Shown here: positions 53,226-62,217 of the stretch, piece by piece | Numbering within the stretch: position 1 is the first letter of the stretch | Layout: each line of letters starts with the position of its first letter | Assembly (NCBI GenBank): GCA_963743825.1 | Contig: CAVURC010000003.1 | Location: 168,150 to 232,149, forward strand | DNA: 64,000 nt | Direction: 5' to 3' | Origin: Sva-07 sp963743825 | GTDB taxonomy: Bacteria > Actinomycetota > Acidimicrobiia > Acidimicrobiales > Ilumatobacteraceae | The notes under the pieces: model-generated | Seen by the model: the letters and a program-made list of their open reading frames with translations, nothing else | What the model was told of the DNA's origin: nothing | Database searches by the model: none | Program-made: the position numbers and the translations under genes

Positions 53226-53702
53226 TCAGTCCTTGTATCGGTCTCGCTTTGCGGCTCGGCGCCGATCAGCGCGATTGAGTCCTTGGGGTTGAGCGGCCGG
53301 GGCGGTCAGGGCGATCCGTGCCCGGAGGGCTGCGTTCTCGGCCCTGAGCTCGGCGAAGCCTTCTCGCAGCAACTCGAGCTCTTCCTCCCGGCGAGCACCG
53401 GCGGTGCGCAGGCCGTCCAGTTCCGCCCTGACCCGATCGAGCCTGCGCAGTGTCGACTGGTGTCGTCGACGCTCGGTCTGTAGCGCTGCGTTCGACTCGG
53501 ACAGCGAGGCCATGGCTGCGACGAGATCGGCCTGCAGCTGTCGGGAGCGTTCGACTGCCCGAGCGAGATCGTCGCCGTCGACGAGCGCCTCTTCGAACGT
53601 CGCGGGCTCCTCCTCACCGCGGTGCCGAGCACGGAACGCCCGCACCCGATCGGCGTCCGACCGCCACTTGCGTGGCCGTCCACCTTTGCCAGGAACCGTC
53701 AT
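53226..53702 (-). CDS. Coiled-coil DNA-binding-like protein of the integrated element
   Basis: 158 aa from ATG 53702. The N-terminus has an AT-hook-like GRPRKWRSDADRVRAFRARHRG. A long heptad-rich coiled coil (about 60-130: VERSRQLQADLVAAMASLSESNAALQTERRRHQSTLRRLDRVRAELDGL...LREGFAELRAENAALRARI) and a basic tail (NRADRRRAAKRDRYKD) follow. The layout resembles KfrA-type plasmid proteins. Its association with integrase and xis suggests a role in element maintenance. Confidence 0.65.
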   Translation of the reverse strand: MTVPGKGGRPRKWRSDADRVRAFRARHRGEEEPATFEEALVDGDDLARAVERSRQLQADLVAAMASLSESNAALQTERRRHQSTLRRLDRVRAELDGLRTAGARREEELELLREGFAELRAENAALRARIALTAPAAQPQGLNRADRRRAAKRDRYKD

Positions 53703-53783
53703 GGTGGGAGTGTAACGAAACGCAACGATTGAGTACACCCATCGGGTAATACTCTGTGAGGGTGCTGCTCGGCTGGAATCGCA

Positions 53784-53832
53784 GTGATTATGCGGTGGGC
53801 CGATCGGGCTCAGAGGTCCAACACTTCGCCGG
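53784..53832 (+). repeat. Dispersed repeat copy, pair of 11257
   Basis: GTGATTATGCGGTGG opens and CTTCGCCGG closes both copies. It lies 150 bp before the antiporter stop codon, in otherwise featureless sequence, and about 75 bp on is followed by a weaker related GTGATTACCGAGTGCGGC. Confidence 0.5.
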
Positions 53833-53961
53833 ATACCGCTCGGCCGAGTGTCCGCAAGGCAGCGTGATTACCGAGTGCGGCGGCCGGACCGCTGAGAGGT
53901 CACGCCGATGCGGGCTGACGACAGTCACCAGTGGACTGCGTCGTGAGGAGGCCAAGATTCT

Positions 53962-56022
53962 TCAGGCACTGGCGGGCTCGGCACCCGTGGTGAGCAACTC
54001 ACCAGCGGCCGCGAGTTCTTCGCTGTTCCCGATCAGTCCAATCAGGTCGCCTGGCACGAATGTGGTGTCGGGGTCCGGGTTGAGCTGTACCTCGCCGCGC
54101 TGCAGGAGTGCCACCACCGATGCGCCGGTGCGGGCTCGCAATCGGCTCGATCCGAGTGTGGTCCCGGCGAGGGGGCTGGACTCCGGTACGGGGTGCCAGA
54201 CGATGTCGACACCACGGACGGCGGTGAGGAGTTGATCGAGGACGCGCATCGAATCGGCGGTCTCGTCGTTGTTGTCGAAGCGTCCCTGGTATGCCTCGCG
54301 ACGGACGGCATCGACATACGGACCGAGCTGGCTCATCGGGTAGTCGAGCTCGAACAGCGTGTGTCGAACGATCTCGAGTCCGCCCTCCAGTTCCGGGTTG
54401 ATCACATGGCGGGCACCCAGATCGTGAAGGCGTTGCACTCCGTCGAAGAGCCCGGCACGAGCAATGATCGCCAGGGCGGGGGCAACCTCGTGGGCGGCCG
54501 CAACGACCAACTCGGTCGAGGTGTGATTGGGCAGCGTGACCACGAGTGCCTCTGCTTCTTTGAGGCCGGCGTGGGTGAGGATGTCGGAATTCGATGCGTC
54601 ACCGAAGAGTGCGAGCAGCCCGTCGGTCTCTGCTCGTTCGACGCTCGGCGCATCCAGATCGACGACGAGGACGTCGTAGTCGAGCTCCCGCAACACCTTT
54701 GCGGTCTGGGTGCCGATCCTGCCGTAGCCGATGACGACGACGTGCCCGCTCAGGTCGTGATCGGCGGCCACGATGCCCGGCTCGGCGTCGCGCATCCGGG
54801 TCCCGACATACGGCAGCCTCGACAACAGTGCCTCGAAGTGTGGGATCGCCGAGTACATCGCCGGGTTGACCGTGATCGACACCACCGCCGCGGCCAGAAT
54901 CAGCGCGTACTGCTGTGCGTCGAGGAGGGCCAACGTCAGGCCGGCCTGGCCGACGATGAAACTGAACTCGCCGATCTGGCTCAGCCCGCCTGCGACGACT
55001 GCCAGTTCACGGCCCGACTTGGGCATGAGAAACGACAGCGCCAACGTGATGACGGCCTTGCCGACGACGATTGCCGCGGTCAGGACGATGACCTTGTCGA
55101 ACTGATCGCCGATGACGCCGATGTCGACCTGCATCCCGACCGAGACGAAGAACAGAACGGCGAAGATGTCGCGGAACGGCCCGATCTCGGCTTCGATCTG
55201 ATGCTTGATGCTGGTGCCGCCCATCACAACGCCAGCGAGGAAAGCTCCGAGGGCGAATCCGACACCGAACAGCTCGTAGGCCCCGTATGCGGTGCCGGCC
55301 GCGAGCGTGACGACGGCGAGAAGGAAGAGTTCGCGCGAACGGGTCCGGGTGATCTGGTGCAGGAGCCATGGCAGTACCCGAACGCCCACCACTAGAACGA
55401 GCGCCACGAAGATCACGGCCTTGCCGAGCGCCCAGCTGACACCCAGCCAATCGAATCCATCCTCGCCGCGGGTGGCCGAAGGGTCACCAACGATGGCTGG
55501 CAGCAGCACGAGTATCGCGACCGTGGCAAGGTCCTCCAGAATCAGCCAGCCGACCGCCACCTTGCCGCCGCTCGTGTTCATCAATCCACGATCGGCCAGA
55601 CCTCGCAGCAGCACCACCGTCGACGCGATCGAGATGGCGAGGCCGAGCACGAGCGACGCCTCCATCGACCAACCCCACAGCTCGTGTGCGATCACCCACC
55701 CGAGCGCGGTGGCCAGCGTCATCTGAACCAGCGCACCGGGCACGGCGACGTTCTTGACTCGTGCCAGGTCCTTCAGCGAGAAGTGCAACCCGACGCCGAA
55801 GAGCATGAAAATGACGCCCAGCTCGGCGAATTGGAATGCGGCATCGCCATCGGCGACGAAACCCGGAGTCGAGGGCCCGACGAGAACACCACCGAGCAGG
55901 TATCCAACGATCGCCGGAACCCTGATCTTGCGGGCCAGGAACCCGCACAGCAGCGCTGCGGCGATGCCCATCGCGACCGTGGAGATCAACTCCACGTTCT
56001 GAACGGCGAGCATCGGCGGCAT
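53962..56022 (-). CDS. Monovalent cation:proton antiporter-2 family protein with RCK domains (KefB/YbaL type)
   Basis: 686 aa. About 12 transmembrane helices (1-390) with the CPA2 core GYLLGGVLVGPSTPGF, ELGVIFMLFGVGLHFSLKDL and GWLILEDLATVAILVLLP. Then comes an RCK_N/TrkA-N Rossmann domain (GHVVVIGYGRIGTQTAKVLRELDYDVLVVDLD) and an RCK_C domain near the C-terminus (VRARTGASVVALLQRGEVQLNPDPDTTFVPGDLIGLIG). Such proteins exchange K+ (or Na+) for H+ and are gated by nucleotides binding the RCK domains. Confidence 0.9.
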   Translation of the reverse strand: MPPMLAVQNVELISTVAMGIAAALLCGFLARKIRVPAIVGYLLGGVLVGPSTPGFVADGDAAFQFAELGVIFMLFGVGLHFSLKDLARVKNVAVPGALVQMTLATALGWVIAHELWGWSMEASLVLGLAISIASTVVLLRGLADRGLMNTSGGKVAVGWLILEDLATVAILVLLPAIVGDPSATRGEDGFDWLGVSWALGKAVIFVALVLVVGVRVLPWLLHQITRTRSRELFLLAVVTLAAGTAYGAYELFGVGFALGAFLAGVVMGGTSIKHQIEAEIGPFRDIFAVLFFVSVGMQVDIGVIGDQFDKVIVLTAAIVVGKAVITLALSFLMPKSGRELAVVAGGLSQIGEFSFIVGQAGLTLALLDAQQYALILAAAVVSITVNPAMYSAIPHFEALLSRLPYVGTRMRDAEPGIVAADHDLSGHVVVIGYGRIGTQTAKVLRELDYDVLVVDLDAPSVERAETDGLLALFGDASNSDILTHAGLKEAEALVVTLPNHTSTELVVAAAHEVAPALAIIARAGLFDGVQRLHDLGARHVINPELEGGLEIVRHTLFELDYPMSQLGPYVDAVRREAYQGRFDNNDETADSMRVLDQLLTAVRGVDIVWHPVPESSPLAGTTLGSSRLRARTGASVVALLQRGEVQLNPDPDTTFVPGDLIGLIGNSEELAAAGELLTTGAEPASA

Positions 56023-56192
56023 CGCACGAGCTTACGAGGCGGCCACTGACCACCGACCAGGTTGCGCGCTGGTGCCCGCCCGGAATGGACGGAACGCGAG
56101 TCTGTGCCGACGAGAGCCGTTTGAGGCTCCTGGTACTGTGGGCAGATCCTGACGACTGCCCGGTGCGAAACGTGCCGACGAAAGGAGCACCC

Positions 56193-56636
56193 ATGCCCGG
56201 CGCCTCAACCCGGCTCACCGAGACACCGACACGTGGACCGCGTCAGCGGAGGCGGTGGAACGACGAGACGATCGCCCTGATCGTGTCAGTTGCTGTAGCG
56301 CTCGGTGCCGGTCTCTTCATGATGAAGAGCGAGCCCGCTCGCATCGATCGGTTGTCGGTGACGAACCCGAGCGAGTACCAGATCCGCCTTGGGGTCGGGA
56401 ACTCGAAGTTGGGAGACGTCGACGCTGAGGCGAGCCGCGAGTACCGCGATGTGTTCGATCAGGGCGATCGATGGGTCCTCACGTTCGCGAGTCAGAGCAT
56501 CGAGGCCGGCACGATCGAGGTCGACCGCTCCGTCCTGGCCGACAACAACTGGACCGTCGTCATCCCAAACGACATCATCGAGATCCTTCGCGCAGCGCCC
56601 ATCGAGCCGGCCCCCGTCTTCGACACCACCGGCTGA
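56193..56636 (+). CDS. Single-pass membrane protein of unknown function
   Basis: 147 aa from ATG 56193, preceded by AAAGGAGC. A basic N-terminus, one helix (ETIALIVSVAVALGAGLFMM) and a soluble exported domain (EPARIDRLSVTNPSEYQIRLGVGNSKLGDVDAEASREYRDVFDQGDRWVLTFASQSIEAGTIEVDRSVLADNNWTVVIP) that looks like a small beta-sandwich. It is divergent from the antiporter and upstream of the KhtT-like gene, but no functional link is visible. Confidence 0.65.
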   Translation: MPGASTRLTETPTRGPRQRRRWNDETIALIVSVAVALGAGLFMMKSEPARIDRLSVTNPSEYQIRLGVGNSKLGDVDAEASREYRDVFDQGDRWVLTFASQSIEAGTIEVDRSVLADNNWTVVIPNDIIEILRAAPIEPAPVFDTTG

Positions 56637-56747
56637 CCGCAGGGACCCGTTGACCCATGTCGGGTACCCAGGCCTCGGTGCGACCGCCTCGGACGGCGTG
56701 ACCGCGACCAATCTCTCTCTCACTGTCAGTCACCTACGAGCGCGCGC

Positions 56748-57260
56748 ATGATCCAACCCGCTTTCCACGACCAAGAAGTCCACGTCCGAGAACACCCGGT
56801 GCCCGGCAACGCACGACTGTTCCACCTGACGCTGAGCGATGGCACGCTGCTCGCCATCAGCACCGACGCCGACACGACAGACCGAGCCCTCTCGGTCATC
56901 CCGCCGACGGCAGACGAAGCAGTCACGACAGTCCACCTCAGCAGCGCAGAGGCCACCACGCTCTCAGCCCTGCTGTCCGGGATACGGTTCGTCATCCGTC
57001 AAACGGACGACGACCAGCCGGTCGACGCAGCGAATCTGCGAACCATCACCCTGCCTGCAGGGTCTCCTGCAGTCGGTCGGCGGCTTCACGACCTCGACGT
57101 ACCCGACCACGCCAACGCCCGGGTGATCGCAGTGATCCGCGATGACACCGACGATCTGATCGAGACCGACCTGGAACGCCCCTGCCGGGCCGGTGACCGG
57201 CTCATCCTCGTCGGCCGACCGGGCTCGATGAGCGCCCTCGTCAAGTACCTGCTCGGCTGA
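56748..57260 (+). CDS. Cation:proton antiporter regulatory subunit (KhtT/TrkA-C like)
   Basis: 170 aa. The N-terminal half (EVHVREHPVPGNARLFHLTLSDGTLLAISTDADTTDRALSVIPP) resembles the KhtT domain, and the C-terminal half is an RCK_C/TrkA-C domain (VGRRLHDLDVPDHANARVIAVIRDDTDDLIETDLERPCRAGDRLILVGRPGSMSALVKYL). KhtT binds nucleotides to gate a KhtU antiporter. The likely partner is the antiporter at 53962, although that protein already has RCK domains. Confidence 0.75.
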   Translation: MIQPAFHDQEVHVREHPVPGNARLFHLTLSDGTLLAISTDADTTDRALSVIPPTADEAVTTVHLSSAEATTLSALLSGIRFVIRQTDDDQPVDAANLRTITLPAGSPAVGRRLHDLDVPDHANARVIAVIRDDTDDLIETDLERPCRAGDRLILVGRPGSMSALVKYLLG

Positions 57261-57687
57261 ACAGCCACCGAACATCCGGCACGGCCATCCAAGCACCGGA
57301 CCTGCCGTCAACTGCGACGAGCACGACTGCGCTTTCGGCGCGGCACAACTGTTCGTTGCTGAACTTCCGGCAGCAGTGACGGACTCAGGAGGCTGAAGGC
57401 GCAGCTCGGACATCAGTTGGGCCACGTTGGGGGCTCGTACCCTTGCCCGTTCTGGGCGACCAACGCTCGTCCGGATCGCAACGCGCCCGAATCGGCGATG
57501 ACCCCGAGGACGCGTCGCGCAGTGCTGCGAGGCGTTGCAAGGCGGGACGTCGTCAGCGAGACGCACACTTCGCCACGCGTAGTCCCTTCGCGCCGTGTCG
57601 ACCTCGCGCCACACCACGGCCCAAGCCGCACATTGCATAATCCTCCCGTCCGGCCCCGGCGCGCTGCGGAGCGACAATGCTTGGTCC
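57261..57687. other. Gene-poor region with dispersed repeat copy A
   Basis: 427 bp between the KhtT-like gene and the P-loop kinase. Open frames exist on both strands but none has a credible start or domain. The last 120 bp contain repeat copy A, and the plus-strand frame leading into the kinase from 57595 translates that repeat, so I do not count it as coding. Confidence 0.5.
57571..57653 (+). repeat. Dispersed repeat copy A
   Basis: Half-site CGCCACGCGTAGTC (57571-57584) and, about 22 bp later, GCGCCACACCACGGCCC (57606-57622) continuing CAAGCCGCACATTGCATAATCC. Compare copy B at 59153-59198, which differs at about a quarter of positions. Confidence 0.6.
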
Positions 57688-58250
57688 GTGTATCTCGACG
57701 AACTCGTTGCAGCGATCTTGGCCAAGCCCGGGCCGTTGCGACTCGTTGCAGTCGACGGACCGGGCGGTGCAGGAAAGTCCACGCTCGCCAGAGAACTGTC
57801 TGAGGCAGCCGGCGGAGCACCGGTGGTTCACACCGACGACTTCGCAGCTGCCGACAACCCGATCGACTGGTGGCCAAGGCTCCTCGAACAAGTCATCGAG
57901 CCGCTCGCTCGAGGTGACGCAGCGCACTACCAACGCTACGACTGGCCGTCAGAGACGTTGGCCGACTGGCACACGATCGAGCCTGCGCCGATCGTGATCA
58001 TCGAGGGAGTTTCGGCGGGTCGGTCTGAGTGGGCCGCTCACCTGAGCTTTCTGATCTGGATCGAGACTCCTCGCGAGGAGCGCCTCCGCCGCGGGGTCGA
58101 TCGCGACGGCATTGCAGCACTGGACGACTGGGAGTCGTGGATGGCTGGCGAGGACGGTCACTACGAACGTGACCCGACACGCGACGCGCCGACGTCGTGA
58201 TCGACGGCACGCACCCAGTCGAGCGGTCCCGCCCAGATCGCCACGCGTAA
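57688..58250 (+). CDS. P-loop kinase of the uridine kinase-like family, frame-disrupted near its end
   Basis: About 187 aa. GTG 57688 (VYLDELVAAILAKPGPLRLVAVDGPGGAGKSTLARELSE) gives Walker A GPGGAGKS; a DDF motif (HTDDFAAADNPIDWW) and IIEGVSAGRSEWAAHLSFLIWIETPREERLRRGVDRDG follow, as in (deoxy)ribonucleoside-kinase-like proteins. The uncorrected frame stops at 58200; adding one base near 58188 yields the usual DRADVVIDGTHP end and a TAA at 58248-58250. That stop lies inside the first half-site of repeat copy D. Substrate not assigned. Confidence 0.75.
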
Positions 58251-58321
58251 TCACACCTGACACCGTTGCCGTCGCGCCGCATCGCGCGGCCCAACTCTCG
58301 CGTCACGTAACAGCATTACCG
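58239..58321 (+). repeat. Dispersed repeat copy D
   Basis: Half-site CGCCACGCGTAATCAC (58239-58254), then GCGCCGCATCGCGCGGCCC (58274-58292) with CAACTCTCGCGTCACGTAA and an ATTACCG end. The first half-site contains the kinase stop codon in its corrected frame. Confidence 0.55.
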
Positions 58322-58352
58322 ATCCAGCGGTTGGGCGGCCAGGTTGCTGCGG

Positions 58353-59006
58353 TCACTTCAGCGGTCTGAGGGCTTCGTCAACACGCTGGCGAATCGCGGA
58401 CCGGGTGGCGCCGAGGCCACGGAGCACGACAGCCATCAGGCTGTTCGAATCTCGGTGGCAAGCGAGCAGGATGTGCTCGGTGCCTACGTAGTTGTGACCG
58501 AGTTCCAGCGCCGAGGCGAGCACGGCCTGGTCGGCGGGGGCTTCGAGGTGAAGTTGTGCACCCTGGCGTCGCGACCGCTTTCCGATTGCCTCGTCGAGGT
58601 CAGGCCTGCTGATGCCGAGGTCGTCGAGGATCTTGGCTCCGATGCTCTCTGGCTCGGTGTAGATCGCCAGGGCGAGGTGGTCGAGGCGTACTGCTGCAGC
58701 GCCCTGGTCCTGAGCGATCTGGCGGGCGGCGTCCAGCACGTTCTTGGTGCGAGGAGTGACTCGGCCAAGAGGCATATCGACGAATCGCTTCTGTGCGGCC
58801 TGCTTTGAGACTTGAAGCTCGCCGCCAATCTCGGACCACGAGTGGCCCTCCTTACGGCACAGCTCGACGTAGTGCCCGAGAAGAGCGTCGGCGTGGTCGC
58901 TCAAGGCTGCGCTGAGCGTGGACGCCGTGGTGAGTTTCTGCAGGGCCGGGGCGTTTGGTGCGGCGTTCTCGACTGCTTGTACGAGGTCATCGAAGTCCAG
59001 GTTCAT
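58353..59006 (-). CDS. Clp N-terminal repeat domain protein with N-terminal HTH
   Basis: 217 aa. The first about 75 residues contain a helix-turn-helix-like segment (CRKEGHSWSEIGGELQVSKQAAQKRFVDMPLG). The rest is a Clp_N double repeat (NVLDAARQIAQDQGAAAVRLDHLALAIYTEPESIGAKILDDLGI...ALELGHNYVGTEHILLACHRDSNSLMAVVLRGLGATRSAIRQRV) with the GTEHILLA signature. No AAA ATPase follows. Such standalone Clp_N-HTH proteins occur in Actinobacteria, perhaps as adaptors or regulators linked to Clp proteolysis; function unproved. Confidence 0.83.
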   Translation of the reverse strand: MNLDFDDLVQAVENAAPNAPALQKLTTASTLSAALSDHADALLGHYVELCRKEGHSWSEIGGELQVSKQAAQKRFVDMPLGRVTPRTKNVLDAARQIAQDQGAAAVRLDHLALAIYTEPESIGAKILDDLGISRPDLDEAIGKRSRRQGAQLHLEAPADQAVLASALELGHNYVGTEHILLACHRDSNSLMAVVLRGLGATRSAIRQRVDEALRPLK

Positions 59007-59105
59007 GCGTCAACCCTACGTTGACGAGTCCCGCCGTCAACCATCGGTTGACGGCAGGAACTCCTTGAGCTCTCGACCGACGGACCGGCACACCCCTCGA
59101 TCGTC

Positions 59106-59198
59106 GACCACGCATAACGCCGCTCCGCAACCCGGTCGCGGTCGGGCCGAGCGCGCCGCATCGCGGCCCAAGCCGCACGCGAGATAATCCCGTCCCGG
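59106..59198 (+). repeat. Dispersed repeat copy B
   Basis: Half-site CGACCACGCATAACGCC at about 59105 and GCGCCGCATCGCGGCCC (59153-59169) followed by AAGCCGCACGCGAGATAATC (59170-59189) and CCGTCCCGG. The most regular copy and the reference for the family. It lies in the 222-bp gap between the divergently ending Clp_N and ADH genes. Confidence 0.65.
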
Positions 59199-59228
59199 CA
59201 TGGGATTCTCCTCTCGGTTCAGTGTGGA

Positions 59229-60248
59229 TTAGACGGTCAGGAGTGTCTTGATCGCGCGTCGTTCATCCATGGCTCGGTAGCCCTCGGCGGCGTCGCCGAG
59301 CGGCAAGGTGAGGTCGAAGACCTTGCCGGGATTGATGGTCCCGTTGGCGATCAGCTCGATGTGTTCGGGGAGGAAGCGGCGTACGGGGGCGGGTCCGCCG
59401 TGGAGGTGGGCGTGGCTGAAGAACAAGTCGATGCCGGGGAGTTCGCCGTGGGTGACGCCGACGTAGCCGACGTGGCCGCCGGGGCGCACCGATCCGATGG
59501 CTTGGAGCATCGATTCGCGGGTGCCGACCGCTTCGACGACCGAATGCACGCCGAGTCCGCCGGTCATGTCCTTGACGCGCTCGACGGCGTCGTCGCCGCG
59601 TTCTTCGATGATGTCGGTGGCACCGAACTCGCGTGCGAGGCGTTGACGTGGTTCATGGCGGCTCATGACGATGATCCGCTCGGCGCCGAGCTGTTTGGCG
59701 GCGAGCACGCCGAGCAGGCCGACGGCGCCGTCACCGACGACGGCGACCGTTTTGCCGGGGGCGACCTCAGCGGCGACGGCGCCGAACCATCCGGTGCCGA
59801 GCACGTCGGACGCGGCGAGAAAGTCGGGAATCGTGTCGGGCGACGGGACCTCGGGGGTGGCGACGAGGGTTCCGTCGGCGAGCGGGATTCGGGCGAATTC
59901 GGCCTGTGTGCCGATGGCGCCGACGGGCTGGCGGTGGAGGCATGAGCTCTGGTAGCCGGCCCGGCAGACCTCACAGGTGTTGTCGGATGCGAAGAACGAA
60001 CCGATCACGAACTGGCCGAGCCTGACTGTGGTGACGTCGGCGCCGACGGCTTCCACGATGCCGACATATTCGTGTCCCATTGGCGCGGCCGGCCCATAGT
60101 CGTCGGTGCCACGGTAGGGCCACAGGTCCGATCCGCAGATGCAGGTCGCCGAGAGGCGGATGATGGCGTCGGTCGGCTCGATGATCGTCGGGTCGTCGCG
60201 GTGCTCGACGCGGATGTCGTGAGGTCCGTGCAGGATCACACCTCGCAT
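59229..60248 (-). CDS. Zinc-dependent alcohol dehydrogenase family protein
   Basis: 339 aa from ATG 60248 (AAGGAG upstream). The catalytic zinc region TCICGSDLWPYRG...APMGHEYVGIVEAVG (Cys, His-Glu), a structural lobe SDNTCEVCRAGYQSSC with only three Cys, and the NAD(P)-binding TVAVVGDGAVGLLGVLAAKQLGAERIIVMSR. The missing first structural cysteine is shared with a subgroup of actinobacterial MDR enzymes. Divergent from the MmyB-type regulator, which probably controls it through the shared promoter region. Confidence 0.9.
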   Translation of the reverse strand: MRGVILHGPHDIRVEHRDDPTIIEPTDAIIRLSATCICGSDLWPYRGTDDYGPAAPMGHEYVGIVEAVGADVTTVRLGQFVIGSFFASDNTCEVCRAGYQSSCLHRQPVGAIGTQAEFARIPLADGTLVATPEVPSPDTIPDFLAASDVLGTGWFGAVAAEVAPGKTVAVVGDGAVGLLGVLAAKQLGAERIIVMSRHEPRQRLAREFGATDIIEERGDDAVERVKDMTGGLGVHSVVEAVGTRESMLQAIGSVRPGGHVGYVGVTHGELPGIDLFFSHAHLHGGPAPVRRFLPEHIELIANGTINPGKVFDLTLPLGDAAEGYRAMDERRAIKTLLTV

Positions 60249-60284
60249 GTGGATGCTCCTTCGTGTCGTTGGTGTCGTTTGCCA

Positions 60285-60303
60285 TTGGATGTACCCCATC
60301 CAA
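60285..60303. promoter_or_regulatory. Operator-like palindrome TTGGATG-TACCC-CATCCAA
   Basis: Perfect 7-bp arms around 5 bp, 37 bp upstream of the dehydrogenase start and 91 bp upstream of the divergent regulator start. This is a natural binding site for the neighbouring HTH regulator. Confidence 0.55.
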
Positions 60304-60393
60304 CCGACATCGACGGGGTCGGTAAGAGCCCCCGTTGAGAGAGGTACCCACAGGGCCTCCCATCGACAGTTCGATCGCTCCTACTCTTGCCGT

Positions 60394-61311
60394 GTGGACC
60401 GCCGCACCGAAGCCAAGGAGTTCCTGGTGTCACGTCGGGCCAACGTCTCCCCGGACCAGGTCGGTCTCCCAGCCGGGGGCAACCGGCGGGTGCCGGGGCT
60501 GCGACGCAGCGAAGTGGCGGCGCTCGCCGGATTGAGCGTGGAGTACTACACCAAGCTCGAACGCGGCGCGTTGGCCGGTGCGTCCGAGCAGGTGCTCGAC
60601 GCCATCGCACGGGCGTTGCTGCTCGACGATGCCGAACGCGCCCATCTGGCGCATCTGGCTGAGCCGGAGGAAGGGTCGGGGCGTTTGAACCGGCGAGCGT
60701 CACGGGTCGGGCCGCAGCAAACACGGCGTCCGTCGTTGCAGTGGATGCTCGACGCCGTCACCGCCGCGCCGGCGTTCGTCCGTAACGGTCGCATGGATCT
60801 GCTCGCTGCCAACCGGCTCGCCCGCACGTTCTACGTCGACGCGCACACCGACTCACGCCGCCCACCGAACTTCGCCCGATTCGCGTTCCTGGACCCGGCG
60901 AGCCGTCGCTTCTACCCGGACTGGGACGAAGCCGCCGACATCGCCGTTGCGATCCTGCGCACCGAAGCCGGCCGTGTCCCGCACGACCGCGAACTCCACG
61001 ACCTCGTCGGTGAACTCTCGACGCGTAGCCCCGAGTTCCGCACCCGCTGGGCCCGTCACGATGTCCGACAACATGGATCGGGCACCAAACGGTTCGATCA
61101 TCCCGTCGTCGGCGAACTAACCGTCGCCTACGAAGGCCTCGAACTGGTCGCCGAACCCGGCTTGGTGCTCACCATCTACACCGCCGAGCCAGGCTCGACA
61201 TCAGAAGAGCGCTTGCGGCTGCTCGGCTCCTGGGCTGCGACCGAAGAATCCGAGACTGCCGCCGCCGAGGCTGCGGCAGTCGATACCGGTGCCCCTGCCG
61301 GCGAGGGCTGA
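60394..61311 (+). CDS. XRE-family regulator with MmyB-like ligand-binding domain
   Basis: 305 aa from GTG 60394. The HTH is RRVPGLRRSEVAALAGLSVEYYTKLERGALAGASEQVLDAIARAL. The C-terminal MLTR ligand-binding domain is PSLQWMLDAVTAAPAFVRNGRMDLLAANRLARTFYVDAHTD...NFARFAFLDPASRRFYPDWDEAADIAVAILRTEAGRVPHDRELHDLVGELSTRSPEFRTRWARHDVRQHGSGTKRFDHPVVGELTVAYEGLEL. These regulators typically repress adjacent SDR/MDR dehydrogenase genes. A TACTCT box 7 bp before the GTG suggests a leaderless transcript. Confidence 0.9.
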   Translation: MDRRTEAKEFLVSRRANVSPDQVGLPAGGNRRVPGLRRSEVAALAGLSVEYYTKLERGALAGASEQVLDAIARALLLDDAERAHLAHLAEPEEGSGRLNRRASRVGPQQTRRPSLQWMLDAVTAAPAFVRNGRMDLLAANRLARTFYVDAHTDSRRPPNFARFAFLDPASRRFYPDWDEAADIAVAILRTEAGRVPHDRELHDLVGELSTRSPEFRTRWARHDVRQHGSGTKRFDHPVVGELTVAYEGLELVAEPGLVLTIYTAEPGSTSEERLRLLGSWAATEESETAAAEAAAVDTGAPAGEG

Positions 61312-62077
61312 GTGGCCCGCGTCCTCGTCACCGGGTCAACGACCGGGCTCGGCCTCGCCGCCGCGCGTCGAAATGATCGCTGACGGCCACGACGTCATCA
61401 CCCACGCCCGCAATTCCGACCGTGCCCGAACCCTTCCCGCAACCGCCAACGTGGTGGTCGGCGACCTCGGCGAACCCGACGAGGTCAAGGCGCTCGTGGA
61501 CCAGCTTCGCGTGTTCGGACCGCTGGATGCCGTCATCCACAACGCCGGGATCGACGGCACCCGCGACCGTACGGTGAACTCGCTCGGGCAGCTACTCGTG
61601 CTGGCGGTCAACCTGTACGCCCCATACCTGCTCACCGCGCTCATGGCGCTCGCCGATCGACCCGCACGCGTGGTCTACCTGAGCAGCGACATGCACACCA
61701 GCGGACGCGCCGATCTCCACGACCTGGACTGGGCGAACCGGCCGTGGAACGGGACACAGGCGTACTGCGACAGCAAGCTGTTCGTCACGACGTTCGCGTT
61801 CGCTGTCGCTCGGCGCTGGCCGGACGTGTGCTCCAACGCCGTTGACCCCGGCTGGGTGCCGACTCGCATGGGTGGACCGAGCGCGAGTGACGATCTCGTC
61901 CTCGGGCACCGCACTCAGGTGTGGCTCGCCGCCAGCGACGAACCGGACGCCACCACCAGCGGCCGCTACTGGTACCACCAACGAGCACAGCCCGCCGCGG
62001 CTGCAGCAACCGACGCGGACTTCCAGGATCATCTGCTTGAAGCACTCGAACAGGTCACTGGCGTCCGCCTCGACTGA
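61312..62077 (+). CDS. SDR-family oxidoreductase, frame-disrupted near its start
   Basis: About 254 aa. GTG 61312 follows the regulator stop with no gap. The first part reads ARVLVTGSTTGLGLAAARR (TGxxxGLG nucleotide site). An extra A in AAA 61370-61372 breaks the frame, after which MIADGHDVITHARNSDRA..., HNAGIDG, VVYLSSDMHT, the active site AYCDSKLFV (YxxxK) and a normal C-terminus follow. Members of this group are often encoded beside MmyB-type regulators. Substrate unknown. Confidence 0.85.
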
Positions 62078-62100
62078 CCCAGTCGGGGGTACTGCCAGGA

Positions 62101-62114
62101 CCGGTTTCAACCGG
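62101..62114. promoter_or_regulatory. Palindrome CCGGTT-TC-AACCGG between the two SDR genes
   Basis: Perfect 6-bp arms with a 2-bp centre, 24 bp after the first SDR gene and 104 bp before the second. Could be an operator for the second SDR gene; too short for a good terminator. Confidence 0.4.
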
Positions 62115-62217
62115 AACTCCCACAACCTGGCCGACCGTGGTTGTGTGAACCACACAGCCGAGAGCCATGCAAGCGATGCGTTCTTGGCACTCAGATCCAA
62201 TTCCACGAGGAGTGTCC

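Noticed and set aside
57595..57687. N-terminal extension of the P-loop kinase from 57595
   Set aside because: It reads through repeat copy A; the kinase fold begins at GTG 57688.
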